From: an uncultured Microbacteriaceae bacterium
GTDB taxonomy: Bacteria > Actinomycetota > Actinomycetes > Actinomycetales > Microbacteriaceae
Length of the DNA: 10,070 nt
Reading direction: 5' to 3'
Assembly: GCA_934661165.1 (NCBI GenBank)
Contig: CAKUJB010000052.1
Span: forward strand, 1-10,070
Part shown: one piece after another, positions 1-4,887 of the stretch
Numbering within the stretch: the first letter of the stretch is position 1
Layout: each line of letters begins with the position of its first letter
Made by a program: the position numbers and the translations under genes
The notes under the pieces: model-generated
The model's database searches: none
Told to the model about the DNA's origin: nothing
Seen by the model: only the letters and a program-made list of their open reading frames with translations

Positions 1-105
1 TCGATCGCCTGCAGCAGCGTGTCGCTCGCAGTGCGGGCCTGGCTGTGGGGCGAGTTCGACCAGTGGCCGAAGGAGAGATACCCGATCGACTTCGTCATGA
101 GGTGA
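1..105 (+). CDS. 3' end of an unrecognised gene (partial)
   Basis: Frame 1 is open from the window edge to a TGA at 103-105, giving the last 34 residues of a protein ending in ...YPIDFVMR. About 33 of 35 third codon positions are G or C, the bias of the real genes here, so this is very probably coding although its start lies outside the window. The tail is rich in Trp and charged residues (WLWGEFDQWPKERY) after a short apolar stretch. I do not recognise the family. The gene converges on arsC, with only 33 bases between the two stop codons and no evident terminator, so nothing links it to arsenic resistance. Confidence 0.6.
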   Translation, partial: SIACSSVSLAVRAWLWGEFDQWPKERYPIDFVMR

Positions 106-138
106 GCCAACCGGCCGCCGCCCCCGCGCATTCCTGTC

Positions 139-549
139 TCAGTCGCCGAGACCCATCTCCTCGAGGAGGCCGCGCACCCGCCGCTCGATCTCGTCGCGGA
201 TCTCGCGCACGCGCTCGATCGGCTGCCCCGCGGGGTCGCCGACCTCCCAGTCGAGGTAGCGCTTGCCCGGGTAGAAGGGGCACTCGTCGCCGCACCCCAT
301 GGTCACGATGACATCGGAGGCTTGCAGGGCGACCGGCGTCCAGGCCTTCGGCGACTCCTCGGAGATGTCGATCCCGACCTCGGCCATCGCGGCGACGGCG
401 AGTGGATTGATGCGCTCGCCCGGGTCGGAGCCGCCGGACCTCGCGACCGCGAGATCGCCGGCGAGCCGGCGGAAGAACCCGAGCGCCATCTGGGATCGGC
501 CCGCGTTGTGCACGCAGGCGAACATCACGGACGGCTTGGTGTCGGACAT
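139..549 (-). CDS. arsC: arsenate reductase (arsenate-mycothiol transferase type, LMW phosphatase fold)
   Basis: This 136-residue cytoplasmic enzyme reduces arsenate to arsenite. The P-loop CX5R motif of low-molecular-weight phosphatase-like ArsC is C12-VHNAG-R18, and C12 is the expected nucleophile. The segment MGCGDECPFYPGKRYLDW (84-101) carries C86 and C90 and resembles the actinobacterial arsenate-mycothiol transferases (Corynebacterium glutamicum ArsC1/ArsC2) more than the thioredoxin-coupled ArsC of Staphylococcus, whose resolving cysteines are spaced differently. The exact electron donor is therefore an inference. The ATG at 549-547 was chosen because AAAGG lies 7 bases upstream and the N-terminus MSDTKPSVMFACVHNAGRS fits the family. 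The gene overlaps the 3' end of the aquaporin gene by 25 bases in another frame, implying co-transcription and likely translational coupling. It is the last gene of the arsenic operon. Confidence 0.93.
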   Translation of the reverse strand: MSDTKPSVMFACVHNAGRSQMALGFFRRLAGDLAVARSGGSDPGERINPLAVAAMAEVGIDISEESPKAWTPVALQASDVIVTMGCGDECPFYPGKRYLDWEVGDPAGQPIERVREIRDEIERRVRGLLEEMGLGD

Positions 550-1280
550 GGTGGTGCCTTTCGATCGGGGATAGCGGGATAGAGGCTGAGCACGAGCGCG
601 ACGCCGAGGACCCCGCCGACGAGCTGCGCCGCGACGAACCAGAGCGCCGAGACCGGGGCGATGCCCGCGGCGGCGTCGGTGAAGACCCGGCCGACGGTGA
701 CCGCCGGGTTCGCGAATGCGGTGGAGGACGTGAACCAGTACGCCGCACCGATGTAGGCGCCGACTGCCGGCCCGATGAGCGCAGCCCGGCCGGTGCGCAG
801 GAGCGCGAAGATCACCAGCACGAGGCCCGCCGTCGCGACGACCTCCGCCAACAGCTGCCCGGGCTCCAGACGATCCGTGGTCGAGATCGAGGTGGCCGTG
901 CCGAACATCGCGTTCGCGAGCGCCGCACCGGCGACGGCGCCGAGGAGCTGGGCCGCGACATAGCCGAGCGCGACACGCACGGCGGGTGCGGCGCCGAGCG
1001 CTCGGCCGGCCAGTGTGACCACGGGATTCAGATGCGCGCCGCTGACCGGCTGGAGCACGACGATGAGCACCGTCAGTCCGAGCGCGGTCGCCAGGGACCC
1101 CTGCAGCAGCTGCAGCCCCGCGTCGCCGGGCGACAGCCGCTCGGCGGCGAGGCCCGAGCCGACCACGACGGTCACGAGCAGGCCGGCACCGAGGAACTCT
1201 GCACCGACCTGACGTGCCGCAGCTGACTTGCTCAGCAGCAGGACCCGTCCGGGCGGTGCGTCGCGCAGGTCGGCGGGCAC
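525..1280 (-). CDS. aquaglyceroporin (MIP family), probable arsenite channel of the ars operon
   Basis: This is a MIP-family channel of up to 251 residues with about six hydrophobic helices and two re-entrant loop motifs. The first is HLNPVV (NPV instead of NPA) and the second is FANPAVTVGR. The arginine that normally follows the second NPA and narrows the pore is replaced by valine. Its place between arsR and arsC matches Sinorhizobium AqpS, which releases arsenite made by ArsC; that role is inferred from context and family. The start is uncertain. GTG at 1280 is the only conventional upstream start codon, but it lies inside the cysteine-rich mini-ORF. A CTG at 1235-1233, overlapping the mini-ORF stop as CTGA, would give the family-like N-terminus MSKSAAARQVGAEFLG and 236 residues. 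An S. tropica protein is known in which an aquaporin is fused to ArsC; here the two remain separate, overlapping genes. Confidence 0.9.
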   Translation of the reverse strand: MPADLRDAPPGRVLLLSKSAAARQVGAEFLGAGLLVTVVVGSGLAAERLSPGDAGLQLLQGSLATALGLTVLIVVLQPVSGAHLNPVVTLAGRALGAAPAVRVALGYVAAQLLGAVAGAALANAMFGTATSISTTDRLEPGQLLAEVVATAGLVLVIFALLRTGRAALIGPAVGAYIGAAYWFTSSTAFANPAVTVGRVFTDAAAGIAPVSALWFVAAQLVGGVLGVALVLSLYPAIPDRKAPPCPTPSRP

Positions 1281-1306
1281 TCCACAGGGTCACAGCATTC
1301 ATGCAT
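1232..1306 (-). CDS. 24-residue cysteine-rich peptide, first ORF of the ars operon
   Basis: An ATG at 1306-1304 opens a 24-codon ORF ending in TGA at 1234-1232. Its ribosome binding site GGAGG (1319-1315) is the strongest near any start in this operon and sits 8 bases before the ATG. The product has six cysteines, at positions 4, 5, 10, 14, 23 and 24: it begins MHECCDPVEC, continues with PPTC, and ends GSCC. Of 24 third codon positions, 20 are G or C. The stop overlaps a CTG of the aquaporin frame (CTGA). I know no described family for it. It could be an arsenite- or metal-binding peptide. Alternatively it could be a cysteine-sensing leader like the poly-cysteine short ORFs reported in mycobacteria, which control downstream genes through coupled translation. 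Translation is well supported by the ribosome binding site; the function is unknown. Confidence 0.6.
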   Translation of the reverse strand: MHECCDPVECPPTCATHRPDGSCC

Positions 1307-1319
1307 CAGATGATCCTCC

Positions 1320-1343
1320 ATCCATCGACGGTCGTCGATGGAT
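1320..1343. repeat. perfect 10-bp inverted repeat with 4-base spacer, upstream of the mini-ORF
   Basis: ATCCATCGAC (1320-1329) and GTCGATGGAT (1334-1343) are perfect inverted repeats around GGTC. On the minus strand the second arm ends immediately before the GGAGG ribosome binding site of the cysteine-rich ORF. It could be a leader hairpin affecting access to that site or mRNA stability, or a second operator. The predicted start of transcription falls within it, so a DNA-level role remains possible. Confidence 0.6.
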
Positions 1344-1346
1344 CAA

Positions 1347-1375
1347 AGCATGACCAATAGATCGATATCTGTCAA
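1347..1375 (-). promoter_or_regulatory. predicted promoter of the mini-ORF/aquaporin/arsC operon
   Basis: On the minus strand a consensus -35 box TTGACA (1375-1370) is followed after 17 bases by CATGCT (1352-1347), a weak -10 that keeps A at position 2, T at position 3 and T at position 6. Transcription would start near 1340, about 35 bases before the mini-ORF. The -35 box lies inside the 12-bp palindrome, which fits repression by ArsR. Confidence 0.5.
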
Positions 1376-1390
1376 TATTGACGCTAATCT
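1362..1390 (+). promoter_or_regulatory. predicted arsR promoter, possibly giving a leaderless mRNA
   Basis: TCGATA (1362-1367, 4 of 6 to TTGACA) is followed after 17 bases by TAATCT (1385-1390), matching the actinobacterial TANNNT -10 pattern. With the last T at -7, transcription would begin at 1397, exactly the A of the second ATG of arsR. No Shine-Dalgarno sequence precedes either ATG, which agrees with leaderless translation. Confidence 0.45.
1371..1382. promoter_or_regulatory. candidate ArsR operator core (perfect 12-bp palindrome)
   Basis: GTCAATATTGAC is a perfect palindrome in the divergent arsR/ars-operon region. It contains the -35 box of the minus-strand promoter and lies in the -35/-10 spacer of the plus-strand promoter, so a bound dimer would block both. 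AT-rich dyads of this kind are typical of ArsR/SmtB sites. The flanking ATAGAT (1357-1362) and ATCTAT (1387-1392) form a looser outer dyad centred 2 bases away. Confidence 0.5.
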
Positions 1391-1396
1391 ATGGAT

Positions 1397-1747
1397 ATGG
1401 CCGTCATGGAGCTGCTCCCCGTCCGCGATCTGCAGGCCTGCTGCGCACCGATCACCCGTGAGCCGGTGAGCGCCGCGCACGCTGCGAGCCTGGCGGCCTC
1501 GCTCAAGGCCCTCGCCGACCCGGCGCGCCTGCGCCTCATCTCGATGGTCGCCGCCCACGAGGACCAGGAGGCGTGCGTGTGCGACCTGACCGACCCGCTC
1601 GGCCTGTCCCAGCCCACCGTCTCCCACCACCTCAAGGTCCTCGTCGACGCCGGGTATCTCACCCGCACCAAGCGCGGCACCTGGGCCTACTACCGGATCG
1701 TCCCCGGATCGCTCGACGCGATCGCCGGGCTCCTCACGGCCGTCTGA
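1397..1747 (+). CDS. arsR: ArsR/SmtB-family arsenite-responsive repressor
   Basis: This is a small dimeric winged-helix repressor that should leave its operator when arsenite binds. The recognition region is LSQPTVSHHLKVL followed by the wing TRTKRGTWAYYRI. From the ATG at 1397 the protein has 116 residues and a cysteine pair at positions 15 and 16 (LQACCAP), where C. glutamicum ArsR also has its pair C15/C16. Two more cysteines, C60 and C62 in ACVCDLTDPLG, could supply the third thiolate (C55 in the Corynebacterium protein). An in-frame ATG at 1391 would add two residues; 1397 is preferred because a TANNNT box is placed for leaderless transcription from it. The gene diverges from the aquaporin/arsC operon and very likely represses both directions. 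Confidence 0.93.
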   Translation: MAVMELLPVRDLQACCAPITREPVSAAHAASLAASLKALADPARLRLISMVAAHEDQEACVCDLTDPLGLSQPTVSHHLKVLVDAGYLTRTKRGTWAYYRIVPGSLDAIAGLLTAV

Positions 1748-1757
1748 GCAGGCGAGG

Positions 1758-1776
1758 TCGGGCTCCACTGGCCCGA
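1758..1776. terminator. weak hairpin between convergent arsR and the MpaB-type gene
   Basis: TCGGGC (1758-1763) and GCCCGA (1771-1776) can form a 6-bp stem with a 7-base loop, 11 bases after the arsR stop. No T-tract follows on either strand, so it is at best a weak or factor-assisted terminator. The rest of 1748-1845 shows nothing else. Confidence 0.25.
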
Positions 1777-1845
1777 GCCAAGCCGCCTCGCGCATTCGCC
1801 GTCGCTCCTACCGGGATGCCCCCGGAGCGCTCGGCGCGGCCCCCG

Positions 1846-2745
1846 TCAGCTCGCGGCGGCGGCCGCCGCCTTCTGCCGCACCTTGCGGTACGGCTGCGCC
1901 TGGGTCTCTCCGACGAGCGTCGCGATGAGCTGCTCCGCCGACTTGTTGCCGCGGCTGAGCTTCGCGATGCGCCGCGTCCAGTTCCGGCCGCTGCGCAGCT
2001 GGCGCTCGCTGCGACCCTCCAGCGCGAAGAAGAGCCTCGCCTCCGGCGGCATGAGGTAGACCATGCCGTCAATGATCTTGCTCGCGGCCCATCGCTGCAG
2101 CGGGCCCTTCACCTGCGGGTTGCGCAGCGAGTACGCCCCGAGCGCCGCGGGGAAGACGAGCGCCTTCGACGGCAGCTCCGACTTGATGTAGGCGTCCAGC
2201 TCCGCGAAGGTCTCGAAGAACGGGCCGGGCACCTTGAGCTTCTCGGCACCGGTGTGCGACTCGACGACGAGACGGTCGGCGTCGGCCGTCGACAGCTCAT
2301 CGGGTCCGAACTCCTGGTAGCCGCGCACGACGGACCAGATGTACGTCCACCACGTCCACTGCTGCCACTCGGTGACCTTCGCGATCTGGACATGGCCGTC
2401 CTTCGGATCGGTCCAGGTCGCGCGCTCATGGAGCCGGTCGACGTGCTCGGCCGCCGCGTCCGCGTGCGCCTTGTCGGCAAAGACCGAGTCGCGGAGGTAC
2501 GCGGAGGTGCGCTGGAAGCGCGCGGTCATCTCCTCAGGCCCATCGCTCGTACCAGAGACCCGCATGAAGTGGGTCATCATGCCCGGGTCGAGCATCTGCA
2601 GGAAGACGGCGATCTGCGCGCCGAGCGACGAGCCCGGATCGGAGAAGACGCGCCAGGACACGCTCTGCGGCCCGTAGTAGCCATCGTCGGCGCGCGGTGC
2701 GTCCGCCAGTGATCGGCTCGGATACTGCTCTTCGGTCTGCGACAT
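1846..2745 (-). CDS. oxygenase MpaB-family (DUF2236) protein
   Basis: The protein has 299 residues from the ATG at 2745. It resembles the DUF2236 / MpaB-like fold of latex-clearing protein (Lcp) and related putative haem oxygenases: an early FSDPGSSLGAQIAVFLQMLDPGMMTHF segment, then RFQRT, then a His in DRLHERATW. In Lcp an Arg and a Thr four residues apart lie near a haem-binding His; here RFQRT and H106 (H120 from the longer start) are the candidates. The usual WVH-like segment appears as WQQWTWWTYIWS. The substrate is unknown, and rubber degradation should not be assumed. No signal peptide is seen. The C-terminus ends in an alanine run (KAAAAAAS). An in-frame ATG at 2787 would add 14 residues; 2745 is preferred because a G-rich AGAGGGGTGGGG tract precedes it and those 14 codons lack the usual third-position bias. 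Confidence 0.72.
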   Translation of the reverse strand: MSQTEEQYPSRSLADAPRADDGYYGPQSVSWRVFSDPGSSLGAQIAVFLQMLDPGMMTHFMRVSGTSDGPEEMTARFQRTSAYLRDSVFADKAHADAAAEHVDRLHERATWTDPKDGHVQIAKVTEWQQWTWWTYIWSVVRGYQEFGPDELSTADADRLVVESHTGAEKLKVPGPFFETFAELDAYIKSELPSKALVFPAALGAYSLRNPQVKGPLQRWAASKIIDGMVYLMPPEARLFFALEGRSERQLRSGRNWTRRIAKLSRGNKSAEQLIATLVGETQAQPYRKVRQKAAAAAAS

Positions 2746-2905
2746 CGCGCTCGCCCCACCCCTCTTGTCGTCATCGCCAATCGTCATGGCTCACCGTAGT
2801 GGACAGGGCGTCCGCGACACACCGTCGGCAGGAGTCGTTCACCGGATCGTTCCCGGAAATCGCACTGCCCTGGATCTGCACAGGCAGTCGGCGCAGACTA
2901 GAGCC

Positions 2906-2923
2906 GGACCGCGATCGCGGTCC
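2906..2923. repeat. perfect 18-bp palindrome just before the guanidine riboswitch
   Basis: GGACCGCGATCGCGGTCC is fully self-complementary (a 7-bp stem with a GATC loop if transcribed). It ends at the base before the riboswitch core. It may be an operator near the gdx start of transcription or a 5' hairpin stabilising the leader. Upstream, 2788-2905 shows no convincing gene; a TACGGT box (2798-2793, minus strand) could serve the MpaB-type gene. Confidence 0.55.
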
Positions 2924-2966
2924 CCGGACGAGGGCACCCAGTACCCGGATCGCGACAAGACTGGCC
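2924..2966 (+). ncRNA. guanidine-III (ykkC-III) riboswitch controlling gdx
   Basis: The segment matches the class III guanidine aptamer as I recall it from Thermobifida fusca. It has CCGGACGAGG (2924-2933), TACCCGG (2942-2948) and GACAAGAC (2954-2961) in the right order, with covarying stems. CCAGT (2938-2942) pairs with ACTGG (2960-2964), and CCGG (2924-2927) pairs with CCGG (2945-2948) as the pseudoknot. It ends at the base before the gdx ribosome binding site GAGAGG (2967-2972). ACTGGCC (2960-2966) can instead pair with GGTCAGT (2971-2977) around a GAGA tetraloop, hiding that site. Guanidinium binding would hold ACTGG in the aptamer and free the site, so it should switch translation ON. 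Confidence 0.9.
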
Positions 2967-2978
2967 GAGAGGTCAGTC

Positions 2979-3308
2979 ATGCTCCCCTGGGTCATTCTCA
3001 TCGTCTCCGGCGTCCTCGAGGCCGTGTGGGCCACCGCGCTCGGCCGCTCGGAGGGCTTCACGAAGCTCTGGCCGAGCGTCGTCTTCGGCGTCGCGCTCGT
3101 CATCAGCATGATCGGCCTCGCGATCGCGATGCGCGACATCCCGACCGGCACCGCCTACGCGGTCTGGGTCGGCATCGGCGCCTCCCTCACGGTCATCATC
3201 GCGATGGCGACCGGCGCCGAGCCCGTGAGCCTCATCAAGGTGCTGCTCATCCTCGGCCTCGTCGGCTGCATCATCGGCCTCAAGCTCGTCTCCGACGCCG
3301 GTCACTGA
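2979..3308 (+). CDS. gdx: SMR-family guanidinium exporter (Gdx/SugE type)
   Basis: This 109-residue inner-membrane protein has four transmembrane helices, the size of small multidrug resistance proteins, which work as dual-topology dimers exchanging substrate for protons. The central carboxylate is E14. W17, S43, Y60 and W63 occupy, one residue shifted, the positions of W16, S42, Y59 and W62 in Gdx-Clo; the serine paired with the glutamate marks guanidinium exporters rather than EmrE/Qac drug pumps. GTAYAVWVGIG (57-67) is the subfamily signature in helix 3. The guanidine-III riboswitch immediately upstream independently fixes the substrate. The start ATG at 2979 has GAGAGG 6 bases upstream, a site the riboswitch can hide. 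Older names sugE or 'quaternary ammonium resistance' would be misleading here. Confidence 0.94.
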   Translation: MLPWVILIVSGVLEAVWATALGRSEGFTKLWPSVVFGVALVISMIGLAIAMRDIPTGTAYAVWVGIGASLTVIIAMATGAEPVSLIKVLLILGLVGCIIGLKLVSDAGH

Positions 3309-3347
3309 CAGGTCGTCACCCGCGCCACGGGATGGCGGCGAGCGCGC

Positions 3348-4832
3348 TCAGTCGAGCGCTTGGCCGGCGCGTTCGCGGATGAGGAATGCGCATCCCGCGG
3401 CCGCGAGGAACGCGGCGGTGAACACGACGAACAGCACGGCCCGACCCCCCGCGAGCAGCAGGGGCGCGACGATGAACGGCACGATGATCGAGGCGATGCG
3501 CCCGACGCCCGCCGCCCAGCCCGCGCCCGTGCCGCGCACCGCGGTCGGGTACGACTCCGGGGTGATCGCGTAGAGCGCGCCCCACGCGCCGAGGTTGAAG
3601 AACGACAGCGCGAGGCCGAAGCCGATGATCGCGGGCTCCCCCGGCACCGTGCCGAAGAGCACGGCGGCCACGGCCGAGCCGACGAGAAAGACCGCGAGCG
3701 TCGTGCGCCGCCCCCACACCTCGATGAGCCAGGCGGCGACGAGGTACCCGGGCAGCTGCGCGAGCGTGATGACGAGGGTGAACCAGAATGCGGTGACGAG
3801 CGGGTAGCCGTCGGCGACGAGGATGGACGGGATCCAGAGGAACGCGCCGTAGTAGGCGAAGTTGACGAGGAACCAGACGAGCCAGAGGCCCGCCGTCGAC
3901 GAGCGGAGTCCCGGCGCCCAGAGCCCGGCGACCCGCTGCCGGAGGCTCAGGGTCGGTCTCGCCGGGCGCGGCGCGGAGGCGCGCGCCTCCGCGACGGAGC
4001 GTCCCTCGCTCGCGGCATCGAGCTGCGCGAGCATCGCGTCCGCCTCGAAGCGGCGCACGATCGCCTCGGCCTCGTCGCGGCGGCCGCGCTGCAGGAGGTA
4101 GCGGACCGACTCCGGCATGCCGAAGCGCACCGCGGCCGAGTAGATTGCGGGCACCGCGCCGATGAGGAGCGCCCACCGCCAGCCGTCGGGTCCGAGCGGG
4201 ACGACGAAGGTCCCGACGATCGCCTGCAGCAGCCAGCCGACCGCCCAGAACGCCTCGAGCAGCACGATGACCCGCCCGCGCACCTTCGCGGGCGCGAACT
4301 CGCTCATGTACGTCGAGGCCACCGGAAGCTCGGCGCCGAGGCCGAAGCCCGCGATGAAGCGGAAGAGCACGAGCGCCGCGACCGACCAGGCGAGCGCCGT
4401 GAGTCCGGTCGCGATGCCGAAGACGAGGAGCGTGATCGCGAAGACCGACCGGCGCCCGATGCGATCCGCGAGGAGGCCGCCGAGCGCGGCGCCGATCGCC
4501 ATGCCGGCGAAGCCGATCGAGAGGATGAGCGGGCGCTCCTCGGCGGTCGCGAAGCCGTTCGCGACGAGCGCCGCGACGACGAACGACACGAGTCCGACGT
4601 CCATCGCGTCGAGCGCCCAGCCGAAGCCCGCCCCGAAGAGCAGTTTGAGGTGGCGCCGCGTGAACGGCAGCACGTCGAGGCGCTGCGTCAGCGTCGGCGG
4701 CTCGACACCGCCCGGCGAGCCGGACGTGCCGTCCGCCGCGGCTGAGTCGTCCGCCTGAGCTGCATCACCCACGCGGCAGATCATGCCAGGTCGCGCCCTG
4801 CGCGGATAGGGGATCGGGACGGGATTCGACAT
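3348..4832 (-). CDS. niaP: NiaP-type niacin transporter (major facilitator superfamily)
   Basis: The 494-residue membrane protein has about 12 helices and a sugar-transporter-like MFS layout, with DRIGRR (123-128) in the first cytoplasmic loop. Long stretches match Bacillus subtilis NiaP as I remember it: GWALDAMDVGLVSF, GAELPVAST, VIVLLEAFWAVGWL, AYYGAFLWIPS, LAQLPGYLVAAWLIE and SFFNLGAWGALYAITPESYPTA. It should import nicotinate for NAD salvage. Context supports this: the gene diverges from nrtR-nadABC, and an NrtR-like box overlaps its start codon. The N-terminal ~55 residues before helix 1 are long and variable. The start at 4832 has no clear Shine-Dalgarno sequence and may be nearly leaderless from a TAGAGT box (4850-4845); Met17 at 4784 is the alternative. 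It converges on gdx with 39 bases between the stop codons and no clear terminator. Confidence 0.9.
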   Translation of the reverse strand: MSNPVPIPYPRRARPGMICRVGDAAQADDSAAADGTSGSPGGVEPPTLTQRLDVLPFTRRHLKLLFGAGFGWALDAMDVGLVSFVVAALVANGFATAEERPLILSIGFAGMAIGAALGGLLADRIGRRSVFAITLLVFGIATGLTALAWSVAALVLFRFIAGFGLGAELPVASTYMSEFAPAKVRGRVIVLLEAFWAVGWLLQAIVGTFVVPLGPDGWRWALLIGAVPAIYSAAVRFGMPESVRYLLQRGRRDEAEAIVRRFEADAMLAQLDAASEGRSVAEARASAPRPARPTLSLRQRVAGLWAPGLRSSTAGLWLVWFLVNFAYYGAFLWIPSILVADGYPLVTAFWFTLVITLAQLPGYLVAAWLIEVWGRRTTLAVFLVGSAVAAVLFGTVPGEPAIIGFGLALSFFNLGAWGALYAITPESYPTAVRGTGAGWAAGVGRIASIIVPFIVAPLLLAGGRAVLFVVFTAAFLAAAGCAFLIRERAGQALD

Positions 4833-4854
4833 CGAGTCGAGATGACTCTAAGAT
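4826..4854 (+). promoter_or_regulatory. predicted nrtR-nadABC promoter
   Basis: TCGACA (4826-4831, 5 of 6 to the -35 consensus) and TAAGAT (4849-4854, 4 of 6 to the -10) are separated by exactly 17 bases. Transcription would start near 4861, just before the nrtR ribosome binding site AGGAG. NrtR-like box 1 fills the spacer, so a bound repressor would exclude RNA polymerase. Confidence 0.6.
4831..4851. promoter_or_regulatory. NrtR-like operator box 1 (niaP start / nrtR promoter spacer)
   Basis: The right half-site TGACTCTAA (4843-4851) is preceded, after the 3 bases AGA, by ATCGAGTCG (4831-4839), which matches its reverse complement at 6 of 9 positions. GAGTC and GACTC give the inner dyad. 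The half-site resembles the TTAnAGTCA type reported for actinobacterial NrtR. The box touches the niaP start codon (4832-4830). Confidence 0.6.
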
Positions 4855-4866
4855 CGTTCCCAGGAG

Positions 4867-4887
4867 TTAGAGTCATGCAGACACGAA
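4867..4887. promoter_or_regulatory. NrtR-like operator box 2 (over the nrtR start codon)
   Basis: The left half-site TTAGAGTCA (4867-4875) is followed after TGC by AGACACGAA (4879-4887), 6 of 9 to its reverse complement. TTAGAGTCAT here and ATGACTCTAA of box 1 form a perfect 10-bp inverted repeat separated by 15 bases. The box centres are 36 bp apart, suggesting two NrtR dimers bound near each other. Confidence 0.55.

Noticed and set aside
139..1302. A 387-codon minus-strand frame continuous with arsC across the aquaporin gene, resembling a fusion ORF
   Set aside because: Upstream of 549 it encodes Arg/Ala-rich shadow sequence in another frame of the aquaporin. The arsC start at 549 has its own ribosome binding site.
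1846..1875. GGCGGC/GCCGCC palindrome at the end of the MpaB-type gene as a terminator
   Set aside because: It is explained by the alanine-codon run at the C-terminus and has no T-tract.
2979..3308. Quaternary-ammonium (EmrE/Qac) drug pump assignment
   Set aside because: The Glu/Trp/Ser/Tyr/Trp pattern and the guanidine riboswitch point to a guanidinium exporter.
3309..3347. Search for a terminator between convergent gdx and niaP
   Set aside because: No stable hairpin with a T-tract on either strand. An AGCGC/GCGCT pair at 3341-3359 overlaps the niaP 3' end and is weak.
2765..3382. A plus-strand frame running through the riboswitch and gdx
   Set aside because: It lacks the third-position bias in 2765-2978, is an Arg/His-rich shadow over gdx, and passes through a recognised RNA structure.
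3360..4745. A 461-codon plus-strand frame antisense to niaP
   Set aside because: It is Glu/Arg/Asp-rich with no domain, and is the usual antisense frame in very GC-rich DNA. niaP on the other strand matches a known transporter throughout.
4842..4874. Upstream in-frame ATG as the nrtR start
   Set aside because: It lies within operator box 1 and the promoter -10, upstream of the predicted transcription start, and has no ribosome binding site. ATG 4875 has AGGAG at 8 bases.
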